Source of the DNA: Chelativorans alearensis
GTDB taxonomy: Bacteria > Pseudomonadota > Alphaproteobacteria > Rhizobiales > Rhizobiaceae
Assembly: GCF_010993735.1 (NCBI RefSeq)
Contig: NZ_WQNI01000002.1
Coordinates: 1 to 64,000, forward strand
DNA: 64,000 bases
Direction of reading: 5' to 3'
Below the pieces are notes generated by a model. It was not told where the DNA came from, searched no databases, and saw only the letters and a program-made list of their open reading frames with translations. Made by a program: the position numbers and the translations under genes. Shown in pieces: positions 39,518-49,424 of the stretch; position 1 is the first letter of the stretch, and each line of letters starts with the position of its first letter.

Positions 39518-39928
39518 TTGGTGAGAGACTTGAACCGGCGACGCGTCGCGCTCATCGCGCACGACCAGAAGAAGGACGACATGGTGGCCTTCGCCCGCGA
39601 TCACCGGGCGTACCTAGCCGCTTGCGAGTTGGTCGCCACGGGCACCACCGGTGGGCGTGTCTCCAAGGCGTGCCCCGATCTGAAGATCAGGTGTCTGAAG
39701 AGCGGGCCGCTGGGCGGCGACCAGCAGATAGGTGCAATGATCGCCGAGCGCGGTGTCGACCTGGTGATCTTCTTCGTCGACCCGCTGACGCCGATGCCGC
39801 ACGATGTCGATGTCAAGGCGCTCATGCGGCTGGCGATCGTGTATGATATTCCCATGGCGCTCAATCGCGCCACCGCGGAAGCCATTTTGGAACAGGAAGG
39901 CGCGAGCACGCCCGCGCCAGGAAGATAG
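39518..39928 (+). CDS. mgsA: Methylglyoxal synthase
   Basis: This is a 136-residue single-domain enzyme turning dihydroxyacetone phosphate into methylglyoxal and phosphate. Key motifs are [22 protein letters not shown] (phosphate binding), [13 protein letters not shown] and [18 protein letters not shown], carrying the catalytic aspartates and histidine. No ATG is available; TTG at 39518, GTG at 39521 or TTG at 39530 are all possible. It is followed by glk 12 bases downstream. Confidence 0.94.
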   Translation: MVRDLNRRRVALIAHDQKKDDMVAFARDHRAYLAACELVATGTTGGRVSKACPDLKIRCLKSGPLGGDQQIGAMIAERGVDLVIFFVDPLTPMPHDVDVKALMRLAIVYDIPMALNRATAEAILEQEGASTPAPGR

Positions 39929-39940
39929 TCAGTAGGAACG

Positions 39941-40966
39941 ATGCCTTATCCAAGCGATTCCGACAGGGTGCTCGACTTCCCAATTCTCATCGGCGATATC
40001 GGCGGAACCAACGCCCGCTTCGCCATCGTCGTCGATTCCTATGCCGAGCCGAAGGAATTCCCGGTCGTGCAGACGGCCGACTATGCGACATTGGACGAGG
40101 CGATCCAGAGCGCCATTCTCGACCAGACCCACCTCCTGCCGCGCTCGGCCGTGCTGGCCGTGGCGGGCCCGGTGGACGGCGACGAGATCGACCTCACCAA
40201 TTGCGATTGGGTGGTACGGCCACGCCAGATGATGGAGACCATGGGCTTCGGCGATGTCGTCGTGCTCAACGATTTCGAGGCGCAAGCGCTCGCCGTCGTG
40301 GCGCTCGGCGAAGAACATCTGGAAAAGATCGGCGGCGGCGAGGCCGAGACCGTCGGCAGCCGTGTCGTGCTGGGGCCGGGCACAGGTCTCGGCGTGGCGG
40401 GGCTTGTGCACGGGCACCGCACTTGGATACCCGTGCCCGGCGAGGGTGGGCATGTCGATCTCGGCCCGCGCACGGCCCGCGATAACGAAATCTTCCCACA
40501 TCTGGAGGCCATCGAGGGGCGCATTTCGGCGGAGCAGATCCTGTGCGGGCGCGGGCTGGTCAATCTCTACCGCGCGATCGCCGGCGCCGACAGCAAGGAG
40601 GCCCGGTTTTCAACCCCGGCCGAGATCACCAGCGCCGCGCTCGACCACAGCGACACCATGGCGGTCGAGGCGCTCGATCTTTTCGTCACCTATCTGGGCC
40701 GGCTCGCCGGCGACCTCGGGCTCATATTCATGAGCCGCGGCGGCGTTTTCCTGACCGGCGGCATCGCCCAGAAGATCGTGCCGGCGTTGAAGAATGGCAA
40801 GTTCCGCGCCGCCTTCGAGGACAAGGCGCCGCACAGCCAGCTCCTGGCCTCCATGCCGGTCTATGTCATCACCCATCCCATGGCCGCGCTCACCGGCCTT
40901 GCGGCCTACGCGCGCACACCGGCACGCTTCGGCGTTGAGACGGCGGGCCGTCGCTGGAGGGCGTGA
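39941..40966 (+). CDS. glk: Glucokinase
   Basis: This is a 341-residue Glk-family (ROK-unrelated) glucokinase phosphorylating glucose with ATP. It shows the ATP phosphate loop [15 protein letters not shown], the catalytic [13 protein letters not shown] and [23 protein letters not shown] and the C-terminal [16 protein letters not shown] are also typical. It lies in a run mgsA-glk-ABC-dapB-gpmA, a mixture of central carbon and lysine/cell-wall genes. The start codon has a GTAGGAACG site upstream. Confidence 0.97.
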   Translation: MPYPSDSDRVLDFPILIGDIGGTNARFAIVVDSYAEPKEFPVVQTADYATLDEAIQSAILDQTHLLPRSAVLAVAGPVDGDEIDLTNCDWVVRPRQMMETMGFGDVVVLNDFEAQALAVVALGEEHLEKIGGGEAETVGSRVVLGPGTGLGVAGLVHGHRTWIPVPGEGGHVDLGPRTARDNEIFPHLEAIEGRISAEQILCGRGLVNLYRAIAGADSKEARFSTPAEITSAALDHSDTMAVEALDLFVTYLGRLAGDLGLIFMSRGGVFLTGGIAQKIVPALKNGKFRAAFEDKAPHSQLLASMPVYVITHPMAALTGLAAYARTPARFGVETAGRRWRA

Positions 40967-41045
40967 CGGCCTGTGCACACGGCTTCCGGCCGGTATTGAT
41001 GATTGCATGCGCGCGGTCGATGGGGCATAGGCTGCCAGAACCCGA

Positions 41046-42944
41046 GTGAACCCGGCCCATGGCCGCCGCAGCGACAACGGATGCTCATTGTCCGGCAAGA
41101 AAAGCAAGACCGCGCCCGAACCCGGTGAAGTGATCGCCGTCATCCGTCGCGTGCTGGCGGAAAACGGTCGCGACTTCATCCCCCAATACAGTATTGCCGC
41201 GCTATGCATGCTGGCGATCGCCGCCACCACCGCCTTCAGCGCCTGGATCATGCGCGACATCATCGATGAAGTCTTCTACCAGCAGCGCTGGGGGCTCGTT
41301 TACTGGATCGCGCTGGCGATCATCGTTGCCTTCACGATCCGCGGCTTCGCCACCTATGGGCAGTCGGTGCTCCTGGCACAAGTGGGCAACAACATCGTCG
41401 CCCGCTATCAGCGCCGTATGTTCGAACACCTGATGCGGCTCGACATCGGCTTCTTCACCGCCACACGCTCCGGTCAGCTTGCCGCACAGATCAGCCAGAA
41501 CATCACCGGCATCCGCGATCTCCTCAACCTGACCCTTGCGGCGTTCGCGCGCGATCTGGTCTCCCTCGCCGGCCTGGTGACCGTGATGGTGGTCATGGAC
41601 CCGCTCTTGTCTCTCGTCGCCTTTGTCGTCGGGCCGCCGCTGGTCTACGCGGTCAACTACCTGATGCGGCGGCTAAGGCGTGTTACGCGGGAGGCCGTGG
41701 AGATCAACTCTCGGCTCCTGGGCGCCATGCAGGAATCGGTCCAGGGCATTGCCATCATCAAGGCCTTCACCATGGAGGATGTGCTGGCCGGCAAGCTGGC
41801 CGGGTTGATTCGGAACGCGGAAGCGCGCTCCAACAAGATCGCCCGCGTTTCCGAGCGGCTAGCACCCATCACTGAAATTCTGGCAGGCTTCGCCATCGCC
41901 GCCGTCCTCGCCTATGCGGGCTGGCGCGCGGCGGCGCATGCGGAGCCGCCCGGCTCCATCTTCGCCTTCATCACCGCATTGCTTCTGGCCTATGACCCAG
42001 CGCGCAAGCTGGCGCGCGTGCAAGTGAGCATCGAGCGGGCGTTGGTCAATGCGCGCATGATCTACGAGATTCTCGATCTCGAACCGCAGCAGGGAGACGC
42101 GCCCGGCGCCAAGCCGCTCAAGATCGCCGAAGGCAACGTCTCCTTCGACGGTGTACGGTTTTCCTACGCCGAGCACATGCCGGTGCTCCACGGCGTGACC
42201 TTCGAAGCGAAGGCCGGCAAGACGACAGCCATCGTCGGCCCCTCTGGTGCAGGCAAGTCGACGCTCTTTGCCCTACTGCAGCGTTTCCACGACCTCGACG
42301 GCGGAAAGATCGCCATCGACGGGCAAGACGTTTCGCTGGTCACGAAGCACTCGCTGCGCTCTGCCATCGCCTACGTTTCGCAGCACCCCTATCTCTTCGA
42401 GGGGACGATCCGCGACAACATCCGCTACGGCCGGCCCGACGCCACCGACGCCGAGATCGATGAAGCGGCAAAGCTCGCCAACGCGGAAGAATTCATCCTG
42501 CGGCAGCCCCAGGGCTACGACACGCTGGTGGGGGAGAGCGGCGCCACCCTTTCGGGCGGCCAGCGGCAGCGCCTGTCGATCGCCCGCGCCATCGTGCGAA
42601 ATGCGCCTATCCTGCTCCTCGACGAGGCCACCTCTGCGCTCGATAATGAATCGGAGGCCAAGGTGCAGCAGGCGCTCGACCGGGTGATGAAGACGCGCAC
42701 TACCCTAGTGATCGCGCACCGGCTCTCCACGGTCATCAACGCCGACCAGATCATTGTTTTGGAAGAGGGGAGGCTGGTCGAGCAGGGTACGCACCGCACC
42801 CTGGTCCGAAAGCCGCACGGCATTTATGCCCGCTTCTATCGAATGCAGACGGACAAGGCGGATGACCTTCTGGAAGCGGTGCCTGTTGACAGTGGCGGGG
42901 CGAAGAGGGCACCTCGAACGAAGGAGATGGAGGAGCGACGCTGA
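41046..42944 (+). CDS. MsbA-type ABC exporter, fused membrane and ATPase domains
   Basis: This is a 632-residue half-transporter. An N-terminal six-helix exporter domain spans about residues 45-330. The nucleotide-binding domain has Walker [10 protein letters not shown], signature [14 protein letters not shown] and Walker [13 protein letters not shown], with the H-loop in IAHRLST. It resembles MsbA-like lipid or exopolysaccharide exporters of rhizobia; the substrate is not inferable. The start is uncertain (GTG at 41046). Its last base is shared with the dapB start codon. Confidence 0.92.
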   Translation: MNPAHGRRSDNGCSLSGKKSKTAPEPGEVIAVIRRVLAENGRDFIPQYSIAALCMLAIAATTAFSAWIMRDIIDEVFYQQRWGLVYWIALAIIVAFTIRGFATYGQSVLLAQVGNNIVARYQRRMFEHLMRLDIGFFTATRSGQLAAQISQNITGIRDLLNLTLAAFARDLVSLAGLVTVMVVMDPLLSLVAFVVGPPLVYAVNYLMRRLRRVTREAVEINSRLLGAMQESVQGIAIIKAFTMEDVLAGKLAGLIRNAEARSNKIARVSERLAPITEILAGFAIAAVLAYAGWRAAAHAEPPGSIFAFITALLLAYDPARKLARVQVSIERALVNARMIYEILDLEPQQGDAPGAKPLKIAEGNVSFDGVRFSYAEHMPVLHGVTFEAKAGKTTAIVGPSGAGKSTLFALLQRFHDLDGGKIAIDGQDVSLVTKHSLRSAIAYVSQHPYLFEGTIRDNIRYGRPDATDAEIDEAAKLANAEEFILRQPQGYDTLVGESGATLSGGQRQRLSIARAIVRNAPILLLDEATSALDNESEAKVQQALDRVMKTRTTLVIAHRLSTVINADQIIVLEEGRLVEQGTHRTLVRKPHGIYARFYRMQTDKADDLLEAVPVDSGGAKRAPRTKEMEERR

Positions 42945-43756
42945 TGGGTGACATGGGTCTGGTGGTGGTGGGCGCAGGCGGCCGCATGGGCCAGACGCTG
43001 ATCCGCGCCGTCCACACGATGGAGGGCGCCTGCCTCGCCGGCGCAATAGAACGCCCCGGATCGCCGCATCTCGGCAAGGACGCGGGCGAGCTTGCCGGCA
43101 TCGGCATCGTCAATGTCGAGATCAGTGACGATCCGCTGGCTGCCTTCGCCAAGGCCGACGGCGTGCTAGACTTCACGGCGCCGCGGGCGACGGTGGAGTT
43201 TGCCGGCTATGCGGCGCAAGCGCGCATCGCTCACATCATCGGCACCACCGGGCTTTCGGGCGAGGATGAAGCGGCGGTCGCGGCGGCGGCCCGCCACGCC
43301 ACCATCGTCAAGTCGGGCAATATGAGCCTGGGCGTCAACCTGCTCTCGGTACTGGTGCGCCAGGCGGCAAAGGCGCTGGACGCCGCCGATTTCGACATCG
43401 AGATTCTGGAGATGCACCACCGCCACAAAGTGGACGCGCCATCGGGCACGGCGCTGCTTTTGGGAGCGGCGGCGGCCGAAGGCCGCGGTGTGGACCTCGC
43501 CGACAAGAGCGTGCGCGTGCGCGACGGCCACACGGGCGCGCGCGAGGCCGGCACGATCGGCTTCGCCACTTTGCGCGGCGGCTCGGTGGTGGGTGAGCAT
43601 TCCGTCATCCTCGCCGGCACGGGCGAACGCATCGTCCTCTCCCATAACGCCGAGGACCGCACTATCTTCGCACGTGGCGCCGTGAAGGCGGCGCTGTGGG
43701 CGCGGGAGAAGAAACCGGGGCTCTATTCCATGCTTGACGTCCTCGGCCTCGCCTGA
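42944..43756 (+). CDS. dapB: 4-hydroxy-tetrahydrodipicolinate reductase
   Basis: This is a 270-residue enzyme of the lysine and mDAP pathway. The N-terminal nucleotide loop is [30 protein letters not shown] precedes the dihydrodipicolinate-binding motif [15 protein letters not shown], with the catalytic histidine and lysine. [17 protein letters not shown] completes the family pattern. The start codon overlaps the ABC exporter stop by one base, implying translational coupling. Confidence 0.97.
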   Translation: MGDMGLVVVGAGGRMGQTLIRAVHTMEGACLAGAIERPGSPHLGKDAGELAGIGIVNVEISDDPLAAFAKADGVLDFTAPRATVEFAGYAAQARIAHIIGTTGLSGEDEAAVAAAARHATIVKSGNMSLGVNLLSVLVRQAAKALDAADFDIEILEMHHRHKVDAPSGTALLLGAAAAEGRGVDLADKSVRVRDGHTGAREAGTIGFATLRGGSVVGEHSVILAGTGERIVLSHNAEDRTIFARGAVKAALWAREKKPGLYSMLDVLGLA

Positions 43757-43797
43757 TCCTTCACGCCTAGATCTTCATACATTGCAAGGGAGCTACC

Positions 43798-44418
43798 ATG
43801 TCCGGAACCCTCGTCCTCGTCCGCCACGGCCAGAGCGAATGGAACCTGAAGAATCTGTTCACCGGCTGGCGCGATCCCGGCCTTTCCGAGAAAGGCCATG
43901 AGGAGGCGAAGGACGCCGGCCGCAGGATCAAGGCGCACGGGCTGAAGCCCGACATCGCCTTCACCTCGGTGCTGTCGCGTGCGCAGGTGACCAACGACCA
44001 TATCCTCGCCGAGCTCGGCCAGGAGGGCCTTGAGACCATCTGCGATCAGGCGCTGAACGAGCGCGACTACGGCGACCTCTCCGGCCTCAACAAGGACGAC
44101 GCGCGCAAGAAATGGGGCGAGGAGCAGGTGCATATCTGGCGCCGCTCCTATGACGTGCAGCCGCCCGGCGGCGAAAGCCTGCGGGACACCGGTGCCCGCG
44201 TGTGGCCCTATTACCTGCACGACATCCAGCCCCATGTGCTGCGCGGCGAGACAGTGCTGGTGAGTGCCCACGGCAACTCGCTGCGCGCGCTCGTCATGGC
44301 CCTGGACGGGCTGAGCGGCGAGGAGGTCGTCGCAATGGAGATCGCCACCGGCGTCCCCATCGTCTACCGCCTCAACGCCGATTCCACCGTCGCCTCCAAG
44401 GAAATCCTGGAGGATTGA
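43798..44418 (+). CDS. gpmA: 2,3-bisphosphoglycerate-dependent phosphoglycerate mutase
   Basis: This is a 206-residue dPGM, interconverting 3- and 2-phosphoglycerate in glycolysis and gluconeogenesis. [25 protein letters not shown] holds the phosphohistidine. [15 protein letters not shown] and [25 protein letters not shown] hold the remaining catalytic residues. It is shorter than the E. coli form, as is usual in alphaproteobacteria. AAGGGAG precedes the start. It is the last gene of the mgsA-to-gpmA run. Confidence 0.97.
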   Translation: MSGTLVLVRHGQSEWNLKNLFTGWRDPGLSEKGHEEAKDAGRRIKAHGLKPDIAFTSVLSRAQVTNDHILAELGQEGLETICDQALNERDYGDLSGLNKDDARKKWGEEQVHIWRRSYDVQPPGGESLRDTGARVWPYYLHDIQPHVLRGETVLVSAHGNSLRALVMALDGLSGEEVVAMEIATGVPIVYRLNADSTVASKEILED

Positions 44419-44460
44419 GCGCAGGCGGCGGAGCCGCCGGAGAAAATCGCAGAATCCGCG

Positions 44461-44489
44461 TTGACACATAAAGCGCCGCCGCTTACATC
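44461..44489 (+). promoter_or_regulatory. Promoter of the tRNA-Leu gene
   Basis: TTGACA at 44461-44466, a 17-base spacer and TACATC at 44484-44489 form a good sigma-70 promoter, 14 bases before the mature tRNA 5' end. Confidence 0.65.
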
Positions 44490-44502
44490 GGCAGCGCACC
44501 TA

Positions 44503-44587
44503 GCCCAGGTGGCGGAATTGGTAGACGCGCACGGTTCAGGTCCGTGTGCCGCGAGGCGTGGAGGTTCGAGTCCTCTCCTGGGCACCA
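44503..44587 (+). tRNA. tRNA-Leu (anticodon CAG)
   Basis: This is an 85-base type II tRNA with acceptor arms GCCCAGG and CCTGGGC, the D-arm GGTAGACGCG, and anticodon CAG at 44537-44539 within a GGTTCAGGTCC loop. A long variable arm follows, then T-loop GTTCGAGTC, discriminator A and an encoded CCA. It reads CUG leucine codons. A hairpin and a frameshifted GIY-YIG gene follow immediately. Confidence 0.97.
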
Positions 44588-44646
44588 CGCTTCACCCTTA
44601 CGGGCTACGCGTGGCGCAGCCGCGCGTTGGCCGTTAGAGCGAAGCA

Positions 44647-44693
44647 GTGTCCGGCGTAGCTGGAGCGAAGCGGAGCGAAGACGGGCCGGACAC
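44647..44693. repeat. Hairpin element in front of the GIY-YIG gene
   Basis: GTGTCCGGC at 44647-44655 and GCCGGACAC at 44685-44693 are perfect 9-bp arms around a 29-base loop. The loop contains GTAGCTGGAGCGAAG and a second GAGCGAAG. The right arm ends four bases before the ATG. I recall similar CGTAGC...GAGCGAAG hairpins preceding solitary small GIY-YIG genes in unrelated bacteria, suggesting the hairpin belongs to the gene as one unit. Confidence 0.7.
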
Positions 44694-44697
44694 GCAC

Positions 44698-44951
44698 ATG
44701 TGGTACGTCCACATCCTCCGCAGCCTACCTTTCCCAGAACAAGAATACACCGGCGCAACTGCAAATCTGAAGCAGCGCATTGCCAATCACAACACAGGCA
44801 GGTCCCAGCACACCGCCAAATATGCTCCTTGGCAGCTCATGTGGTATTGTGCCTTCTCCAACAAAATCACTGCACTCGAATTTGAAAATATCTCAAGTCG
44901 CATTCAGGCCGAGCATTCGCCAAAAAGAGGCTGATAAAAGAAAATATCTGA
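44698..44951 (+). pseudogene. Small GIY-YIG nuclease-like gene with a 1-base frameshift
   Basis: From the ATG at 44698 the reading gives WYVHILRS, EYTGATANLKQRIANHN, APWQLMWYCAF and ALEFE, the solitary GIY-YIG endonuclease family. The frame then runs to an unrelated tail and stops at 44934. Shifting frame at the A run 44885-44888 restores the family tail KYLKSHSGRAFAKKRL and reads on to a stop at 44951. One A therefore seems to have been lost. The gene is AT-richer than its neighbours. A sequencing error in the A run cannot be excluded, in which case the gene is intact at about 84 residues. Confidence 0.75.
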
Positions 44952-45066
44952 CGGGTATTTATAGTAATCCGCCCCGACCAAATTCCTCCCTCCCCGTCCT
45001 CTCTCTGCCTCATTTGGTCCCTAAGCGCGGCTGAAGATTTAAAGGATTTGGGGGACTACCGAAGCC

Positions 45067-45426
45067 ATGAGAGATTTTCTCGGCCGGCGCGCCGTGCCCG
45101 CCCTTGCAGCCACGGCCTGCATCGCCTTCCTTCCAGCCGCGGCCCATGCCCAGTGCGGTAGCGCATCCTGGTATGCGCTGACCTCCAAGACCGCCTCTGG
45201 CGAGCGCATGAACCCGGCCGCCATGACGGCCGCCCATCGCAGCCTGCCTTTCGGCACGAACGTCAAGGTGGTGAACCGGAAGAACGGTCGGGCCGTCACC
45301 GTGCGCATCAACGACAGAGGCCCGTTCGTGCGCGGGCGTATTCTCGACCTGTCGAAGGCCGCTGCCTCCAAGCTCGGCTTCCTCGGCGCCGGGCACACGC
45401 AGGTCTGCCTTGAGGCGGCGAAGTAA
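45067..45426 (+). CDS. RlpA-like double-psi beta-barrel secreted protein
   Basis: This is a 119-residue protein with a signal peptide (VPALAATACIAFLPAAAHAQ) and a compact DPBB domain: ASWYALTSKTASGERMNPAAMTAAHRSLPFGTNVKVVN ... VTVRINDRGPFVRGRILDLSKAAASKLGF. The aspartate in NDRGPF is the expected catalytic acid of RlpA-type lytic transglycosylases. It lacks the SPOR domain of full RlpA. It probably acts on peptidoglycan in the envelope. It converges on the lactonase gene with only three bases between them. Confidence 0.9.
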   Translation: MRDFLGRRAVPALAATACIAFLPAAAHAQCGSASWYALTSKTASGERMNPAAMTAAHRSLPFGTNVKVVNRKNGRAVTVRINDRGPFVRGRILDLSKAAASKLGFLGAGHTQVCLEAAK

Positions 45427-45429
45427 GGC

Positions 45430-46308
45430 TTACAAAAGCACCGGCGGGTCGAACCGACCTTTGACGGGAAGGTCGAGCACGAAGGTCTTGCCGGCGTCCG
45501 GATCGGCCTCGCGCGCCGCCTCATCCATTCCCTGGAAGGCCGAGGTGACCGCGAGGCGGTCGGCATTGGGGCCGATGAAGACCGGGCAGGTGGCCTGCCG
45601 CGCGGGCAGCGGGATCGATCGGATAAGCTCGCCGCGTGCCGTCCAGGCGTCGAGCCGCCCACCGCCCCAGCGCGCGTTCCACAACGAGCCTTCGGCGTCT
45701 ATCACTGAGCCGTCGATGCCTCCCGGCATCTCGTTGCCTTCCACGGTCAGCACCGGGTCGTCCACGGGTAGGCCGGTCTCCGGATCGCAGGCAACGCGGT
45801 AGAGGCGGTTCTCACGGGTATCGGCGAAATAGCCGATGGCGCCGTCGGGGGAGAAGCAGATCGAGTTGGGGATGGTGATGTGCGAGAAAAGCCGCCGCAC
45901 CTCACCCTTGAAAAACCAATAGATGGCGCCGGCCTGTTCCTGCGAGGTCTTGCCCATGGTGCCGAACCAGAGCGCGCCGGCGGGGTGCGGGCGGGCGTCG
46001 TTGGAACGCATGTCCGGGCGGTCCGCCTCCACCTCGGCCAGCATTTCCAGCGCGCCGGACGCCCTGTCGCGAAGCTGCAGGCCCGTCTCCGTCACCAGGA
46101 GCTGGCGTGTCTCGTCCACGCGTGCCAGCGCGCTCGCCATCACCGGCAAGTCGTGCACCTGCGCTTTCCCGCCCGACAGCGGCAGTTCGAGAAGCTTGCG
46201 TTCGAGGATATCGAACCAGAAGAGCGTATCGGTATGGGCGTCATAGGCCGGCCCCTCTCCCAGACGACAGGCAGTATCCGAAAGAACCGAAACCGCGACA
46301 TCGCTCAT
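45430..46308 (-). CDS. SMP-30/gluconolactonase-family sugar lactonase
   Basis: This is a 292-residue six-bladed beta-propeller of the SMP-30/regucalcin/gluconolactonase family. It has CRLGEGPAYDAHTDTLFWFDI (metal-binding glutamate), NDARPHPAGALWFGTMG, ITIPNSICFSPDG and GGIDGSVIDAEGSLWNARWGGG. It hydrolyses aldonolactones, probably the product of the SDR encoded just upstream. The start at 46308 follows GGAGGAGT and overlaps the SDR stop by an ATGA. Confidence 0.93.
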   Translation of the reverse strand: MSDVAVSVLSDTACRLGEGPAYDAHTDTLFWFDILERKLLELPLSGGKAQVHDLPVMASALARVDETRQLLVTETGLQLRDRASGALEMLAEVEADRPDMRSNDARPHPAGALWFGTMGKTSQEQAGAIYWFFKGEVRRLFSHITIPNSICFSPDGAIGYFADTRENRLYRVACDPETGLPVDDPVLTVEGNEMPGGIDGSVIDAEGSLWNARWGGGRLDAWTARGELIRSIPLPARQATCPVFIGPNADRLAVTSAFQGMDEAAREADPDAGKTFVLDLPVKGRFDPPVLL

Positions 46309-47072
46309 AGCACTCCTCCATCGACGATAAGTGTCTGCGCGGTGACGGCGCGCGAAAGTCCGGAGGAGAGGAAGAGGCATGGCCCCACCATGTCCTCCGG
46401 CTGCAGTGTATCCTTGAGGCATTGCCGCGCGATGTGGTGCTGAAGCCCTTCCTCCGTCACCCACAGCCTCTTCTGCCGTTCCGTGATCACCCAGCCGGGC
46501 GCAATCGCGTTGACGCGGATGCCGTGGGGACCAAGCGCGCCGGCAAGCCCCTTGGTCAGGCCCACAATGCCGCCCTTGGCGGCCGAGTAGGCCGGCATCT
46601 CACCCTGGTTGATCATATAGGAGATGGAGGTGAAGTTGACGATGGCGCCGCCGCCGGCCGCCTTCATGCCCGGCACCACCGCCTGCACGGCGAAGAACTG
46701 CGGGCGCAGGTTGATCGCCTGGTTATTGTCCCAGTAGTCGGGCGTGACGTCCTCAACGCTGTGGCGGTCGTCCCACGCGGCATTGTTGACGAGAACCGAG
46801 ACCGGCCCATGCGCCTTGGCCGCCTCGGAAACCGCCTTGCGCAGCGCCTCGATGTCGCGCAGGTCGGCATGGAGGAAAAGCGGTCTGCGACCGAGGTCCC
46901 CCTCCAGCCGGTCGCAAAGCGCCTGGCTTTCCTCATCGGCGATGTCGATGAAGGCCACCCGCGCACCCTGGCGCAGGAAACCTTCCGTGAGCGCGGCACC
47001 GATGCCCGAACCGCCGCCGGTGATCAGCACCGACGCCTCTTCGAGATCGGGAAATCGTTCTGTCGGCATCAT
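46305..47072 (-). CDS. SDR-family sugar dehydrogenase
   Basis: This is a 255-residue classical short-chain dehydrogenase. It has the cofactor loop LITGGGSGIGAAL, NNAAW, the catalytic serine in NFTSISY and PAYSAAKGGIVG (YxxxK), and ends in QTLIVDGGVL. Coupling with a lactonase suggests oxidation of an aldose such as galactose or arabinose to its lactone. The substrate is inference. I chose the ATG at 47072; an in-frame ATG at 47117 lies inside repeat copy C and is probably accidental. Confidence 0.88.
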   Translation of the reverse strand: MMPTERFPDLEEASVLITGGGSGIGAALTEGFLRQGARVAFIDIADEESQALCDRLEGDLGRRPLFLHADLRDIEALRKAVSEAAKAHGPVSVLVNNAAWDDRHSVEDVTPDYWDNNQAINLRPQFFAVQAVVPGMKAAGGGAIVNFTSISYMINQGEMPAYSAAKGGIVGLTKGLAGALGPHGIRVNAIAPGWVITERQKRLWVTEEGLQHHIARQCLKDTLQPEDMVGPCLFLSSGLSRAVTAQTLIVDGGVL

Positions 47073-47110
47073 GGATGAAGCGGCCCCTTCCGTTGGCGCA
47101 AACTTAGACC

Positions 47111-47202
47111 CGTTCATCGTTTTACGGAATCGATGAACTAGTCTAATTCTTTCGCAATTCCGGACGGAAAAACGGTTTCCACTTTGCCTGGAATTGCTCT
47201 AG
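47111..47202 (-). repeat. Dispersed two-hairpin repeat, copy C
   Basis: On the minus strand it reads GAGCAATTCCAGG, AAAGTGG, AACCGTTTTTCCGTCCGGAA and then GTTCATCG...CGATGAAC, in the same order as copy B. It sits between grpE and the SDR gene, both on the minus strand. Its last arm supplies the spurious ATG at 47117. Confidence 0.85.
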
Positions 47203-47260
47203 CCGCACACTACGTCCCGGCTAACGGCAACGGCCAATCCCGGCTCGATTGGCTTCCGCC

Positions 47261-47935
47261 TCAGGATGCGGAATCCTGCGGGCCAGTGCCGGCCTCGCTG
47301 CCTTCCTTCGCGTCTGCGGTCGCCTCGCCGCCCTTCGGCCCTCCCTTGGCAACACCGACCATGGCCGGCCGCAGCACGCGCTCGCCGATCACATAGCCTG
47401 TCTGCACCACCTGGACGACCGTGTTGGCCGGCACCTCCGCATTCTGCACCTCGAACATGGCCTGGTGGAAATGCGGGTCGAATTTCTCGCCGTTGGGCTC
47501 GATGCGCTTGACCCCGTGGCGCTCCAGCGCCGAGAGCATGGCGCGCTCGGTCATCTCGACGCCTTCGACCAGCGCCTTGAGGCCAGGCTCGGCTGCCTCG
47601 CGCGCCTCCGCCGGTACGGCTTCTAGCGCGCGTTGAAGATTGTCCGAGACGTTGAGCATGTCACGCGCGAAGTTGGCGATGCCGAAGCTGCGAGCCTCGG
47701 CCACGTCGCGCTGGGTGCGCTTGCGCAGATTGTCCATCTCGGCGGCGAGCCGCAGCGCACGTTCCTTCAATTCCTCGTTCTCCTCGGCCAGGCGCACCAG
47801 CACATCCGCCTCGGACACTCCTGCATCGTTGCTCTCGCCTCCGGCGGGCGCCTCATGGGCTGTTTCGGCTGCGCTCGCCTGGTCCCTGGGCTCTGCGTTT
47901 TCCGGTGCGTTGTCGTCCTTTGGATGCGTATTCAT
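47261..47935 (-). CDS. grpE: Nucleotide exchange factor GrpE
   Basis: This is a 224-residue GrpE, releasing ADP from DnaK. An acidic N-terminal arm is followed by a long helix ([38 protein letters not shown]). The C-terminal beta domain contains [48 protein letters not shown]. It starts at 47935 after GGACAGGC. It is the last gene of the minus-strand unit with hrcA and an ABM-domain gene. Confidence 0.97.
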   Translation of the reverse strand: MNTHPKDDNAPENAEPRDQASAAETAHEAPAGGESNDAGVSEADVLVRLAEENEELKERALRLAAEMDNLRKRTQRDVAEARSFGIANFARDMLNVSDNLQRALEAVPAEAREAAEPGLKALVEGVEMTERAMLSALERHGVKRIEPNGEKFDPHFHQAMFEVQNAEVPANTVVQVVQTGYVIGERVLRPAMVGVAKGGPKGGEATADAKEGSEAGTGPQDSAS

Positions 47936-48014
47936 TGCCTGTCCGTCTTTTTCTCGGAAATCGGGCCGGATATCGAGGTTTGGAGCCGCAAAATCAAGGG
48001 GGGAACGGTTCCGT

Positions 48015-48311
48015 TCAGCCGGGAAGGCCGGCACCGCCGACGGGAAGCGTGCGGACATGCGAATCGAAACCGGCGATCAGCGGACGTGCCTTGCCGATCG
48101 CTTCCTGCACTTCGGGCAGTGAGAGCGATGCCTTGTGGCTTTCTTCGTCATCCCACACTTCCGTGATCCAGATCGCATCTTCGTCCGTCTCGTCCCTGGC
48201 GACCACATAGCTGAGACAACCGGGCATTTCCGCCGTTGAGGCCAGGAGGATATCGATGAGCGCGTCCCGCTTTTCCGGCTGCGCGCGCATCTTGCCGATC
48301 AGACCGAACAT
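48015..48311 (-). CDS. Antibiotic biosynthesis monooxygenase (ABM)-domain protein
   Basis: This is a 98-residue ferredoxin-like ABM-fold protein: [57 protein letters not shown]. Relatives include quinol monooxygenases such as YgiN, but most have no known function. It lies between hrcA (19-base gap) and grpE on the same strand, an unusual insertion into a heat-shock unit, so its expression may be heat-inducible. Confidence 0.88.
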   Translation of the reverse strand: MFGLIGKMRAQPEKRDALIDILLASTAEMPGCLSYVVARDETDEDAIWITEVWDDEESHKASLSLPEVQEAIGKARPLIAGFDSHVRTLPVGGAGLPG

Positions 48312-48330
48312 TGTCCCTCCCGTGTCATCT

Positions 48331-49401
48331 CTACCGCAGCATCCGTCCGACGAGCTGCGCCGTATAGTCCACCATCGGCACGATGCGCGCGTAGTTGAGC
48401 CGGGTCGGCCCGATGATGCCGAGAGCCCCGATAATGCGCGAGTCCTGGTCGTGATAGGGGGCCACCACCAGCGAGGAGCCGGAGAGCGAGAAGAGCTTGT
48501 TCTCCGAGCCGATGAAGATGCGAACGCCGGGCCCTTCCTCGGCCAGCTCCAGAAGCTGGATCAGCCCTTCCTTGGTCTCCAGGTCCTGGAAGAGGTGGCG
48601 CAGAAGCTCGATGTCGGCCTGTGCCGTCACGTTCTCCAATAGGTTCGCCCGGCCGCGCACGATCAGCCTGGCCGGAACGTCGCTGTCCTGCCCTGCCCAC
48701 ACCGCAAGCCCCTGTTCGACCAGCGATTGGGATAGCGTGTCGAGCGCGGCGCGTGTCTCCTCCTTCAACCGCTCCATCTCGGCCCGCGCCTCGGCCAGCG
48801 TGCGGCCGCGGATGTGGGCGTTCAGGAAATTAGAGGCTTCGGTGAGCTGCGAGGCGGTCACGCCCGGCGGCAGGTCGATGACGCGGTTTTCCACGTCGCC
48901 GTTCTGCGAGACGAGCACGGCGAGCGCCTTTCGCGGCTCGAGCTGGATGAACTCGATATGCTTCAGCGGCGTCTCGGCCTTGGCGGCGAGCACGAGGCCG
49001 GCACCGCGCGACAGGCCCGAGAGCATCTGGCTTGCCTCGGTCAGCATATGCTCCAGCGACTGGCTCTTGCCCGCTGTCGTCACCTGCGCCTCGATGACCT
49101 GGCGTTCCTCTTCCGAAAGGTCGCCGATCTCCATGAAGGCGTCGACGAAGAAGCGCAGGCCCTGCTGGGTGGGCAGCCGCCCGGCGGAGACGTGCGGTGC
49201 GTAGATGAGGCCCAGATGCTCCAGGTCGCTCATCACGTTGCGCACGGTGGCCGGTGAGAGCTGTGTCGGCAGGAGGCGCGAAAGATTGCGCGAACCCAGG
49301 GGATCGCCCTCGCGCAGATAGGATTCGACGATAAGGCGGAAGATGTCGCGCGAGCGAGCATCGAGCGTCTGCAGTGTTTGGTCCGCGACAGGCTTGGTCA
49401 T
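48331..49401 (-). CDS. hrcA: Heat-inducible transcription repressor HrcA
   Basis: This is a 356-residue HrcA. The N-terminal winged helix has [31 protein letters not shown] and [44 protein letters not shown]. The C-terminal GAF-like domain ends [19 protein letters not shown]. It binds CIRCE operators, typically at groESL. No CIRCE is visible in front of hrcA or dnaK here. The start at 49401 follows AAGGAGG. Confidence 0.96.
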   Translation of the reverse strand: MTKPVADQTLQTLDARSRDIFRLIVESYLREGDPLGSRNLSRLLPTQLSPATVRNVMSDLEHLGLIYAPHVSAGRLPTQQGLRFFVDAFMEIGDLSEEERQVIEAQVTTAGKSQSLEHMLTEASQMLSGLSRGAGLVLAAKAETPLKHIEFIQLEPRKALAVLVSQNGDVENRVIDLPPGVTASQLTEASNFLNAHIRGRTLAEARAEMERLKEETRAALDTLSQSLVEQGLAVWAGQDSDVPARLIVRGRANLLENVTAQADIELLRHLFQDLETKEGLIQLLELAEEGPGVRIFIGSENKLFSLSGSSLVVAPYHDQDSRIIGALGIIGPTRLNYARIVPMVDYTAQLVGRMLR

Positions 49402-49424
49402 GCGTCGTCTGCCTCCTTGCCGGA

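Noticed and set aside
44425-44439. GGCGGC-GGA-GCCGCC hairpin after gpmA as a terminator
   Set aside because: The stem is short and is not followed by a T run, so it was not called.
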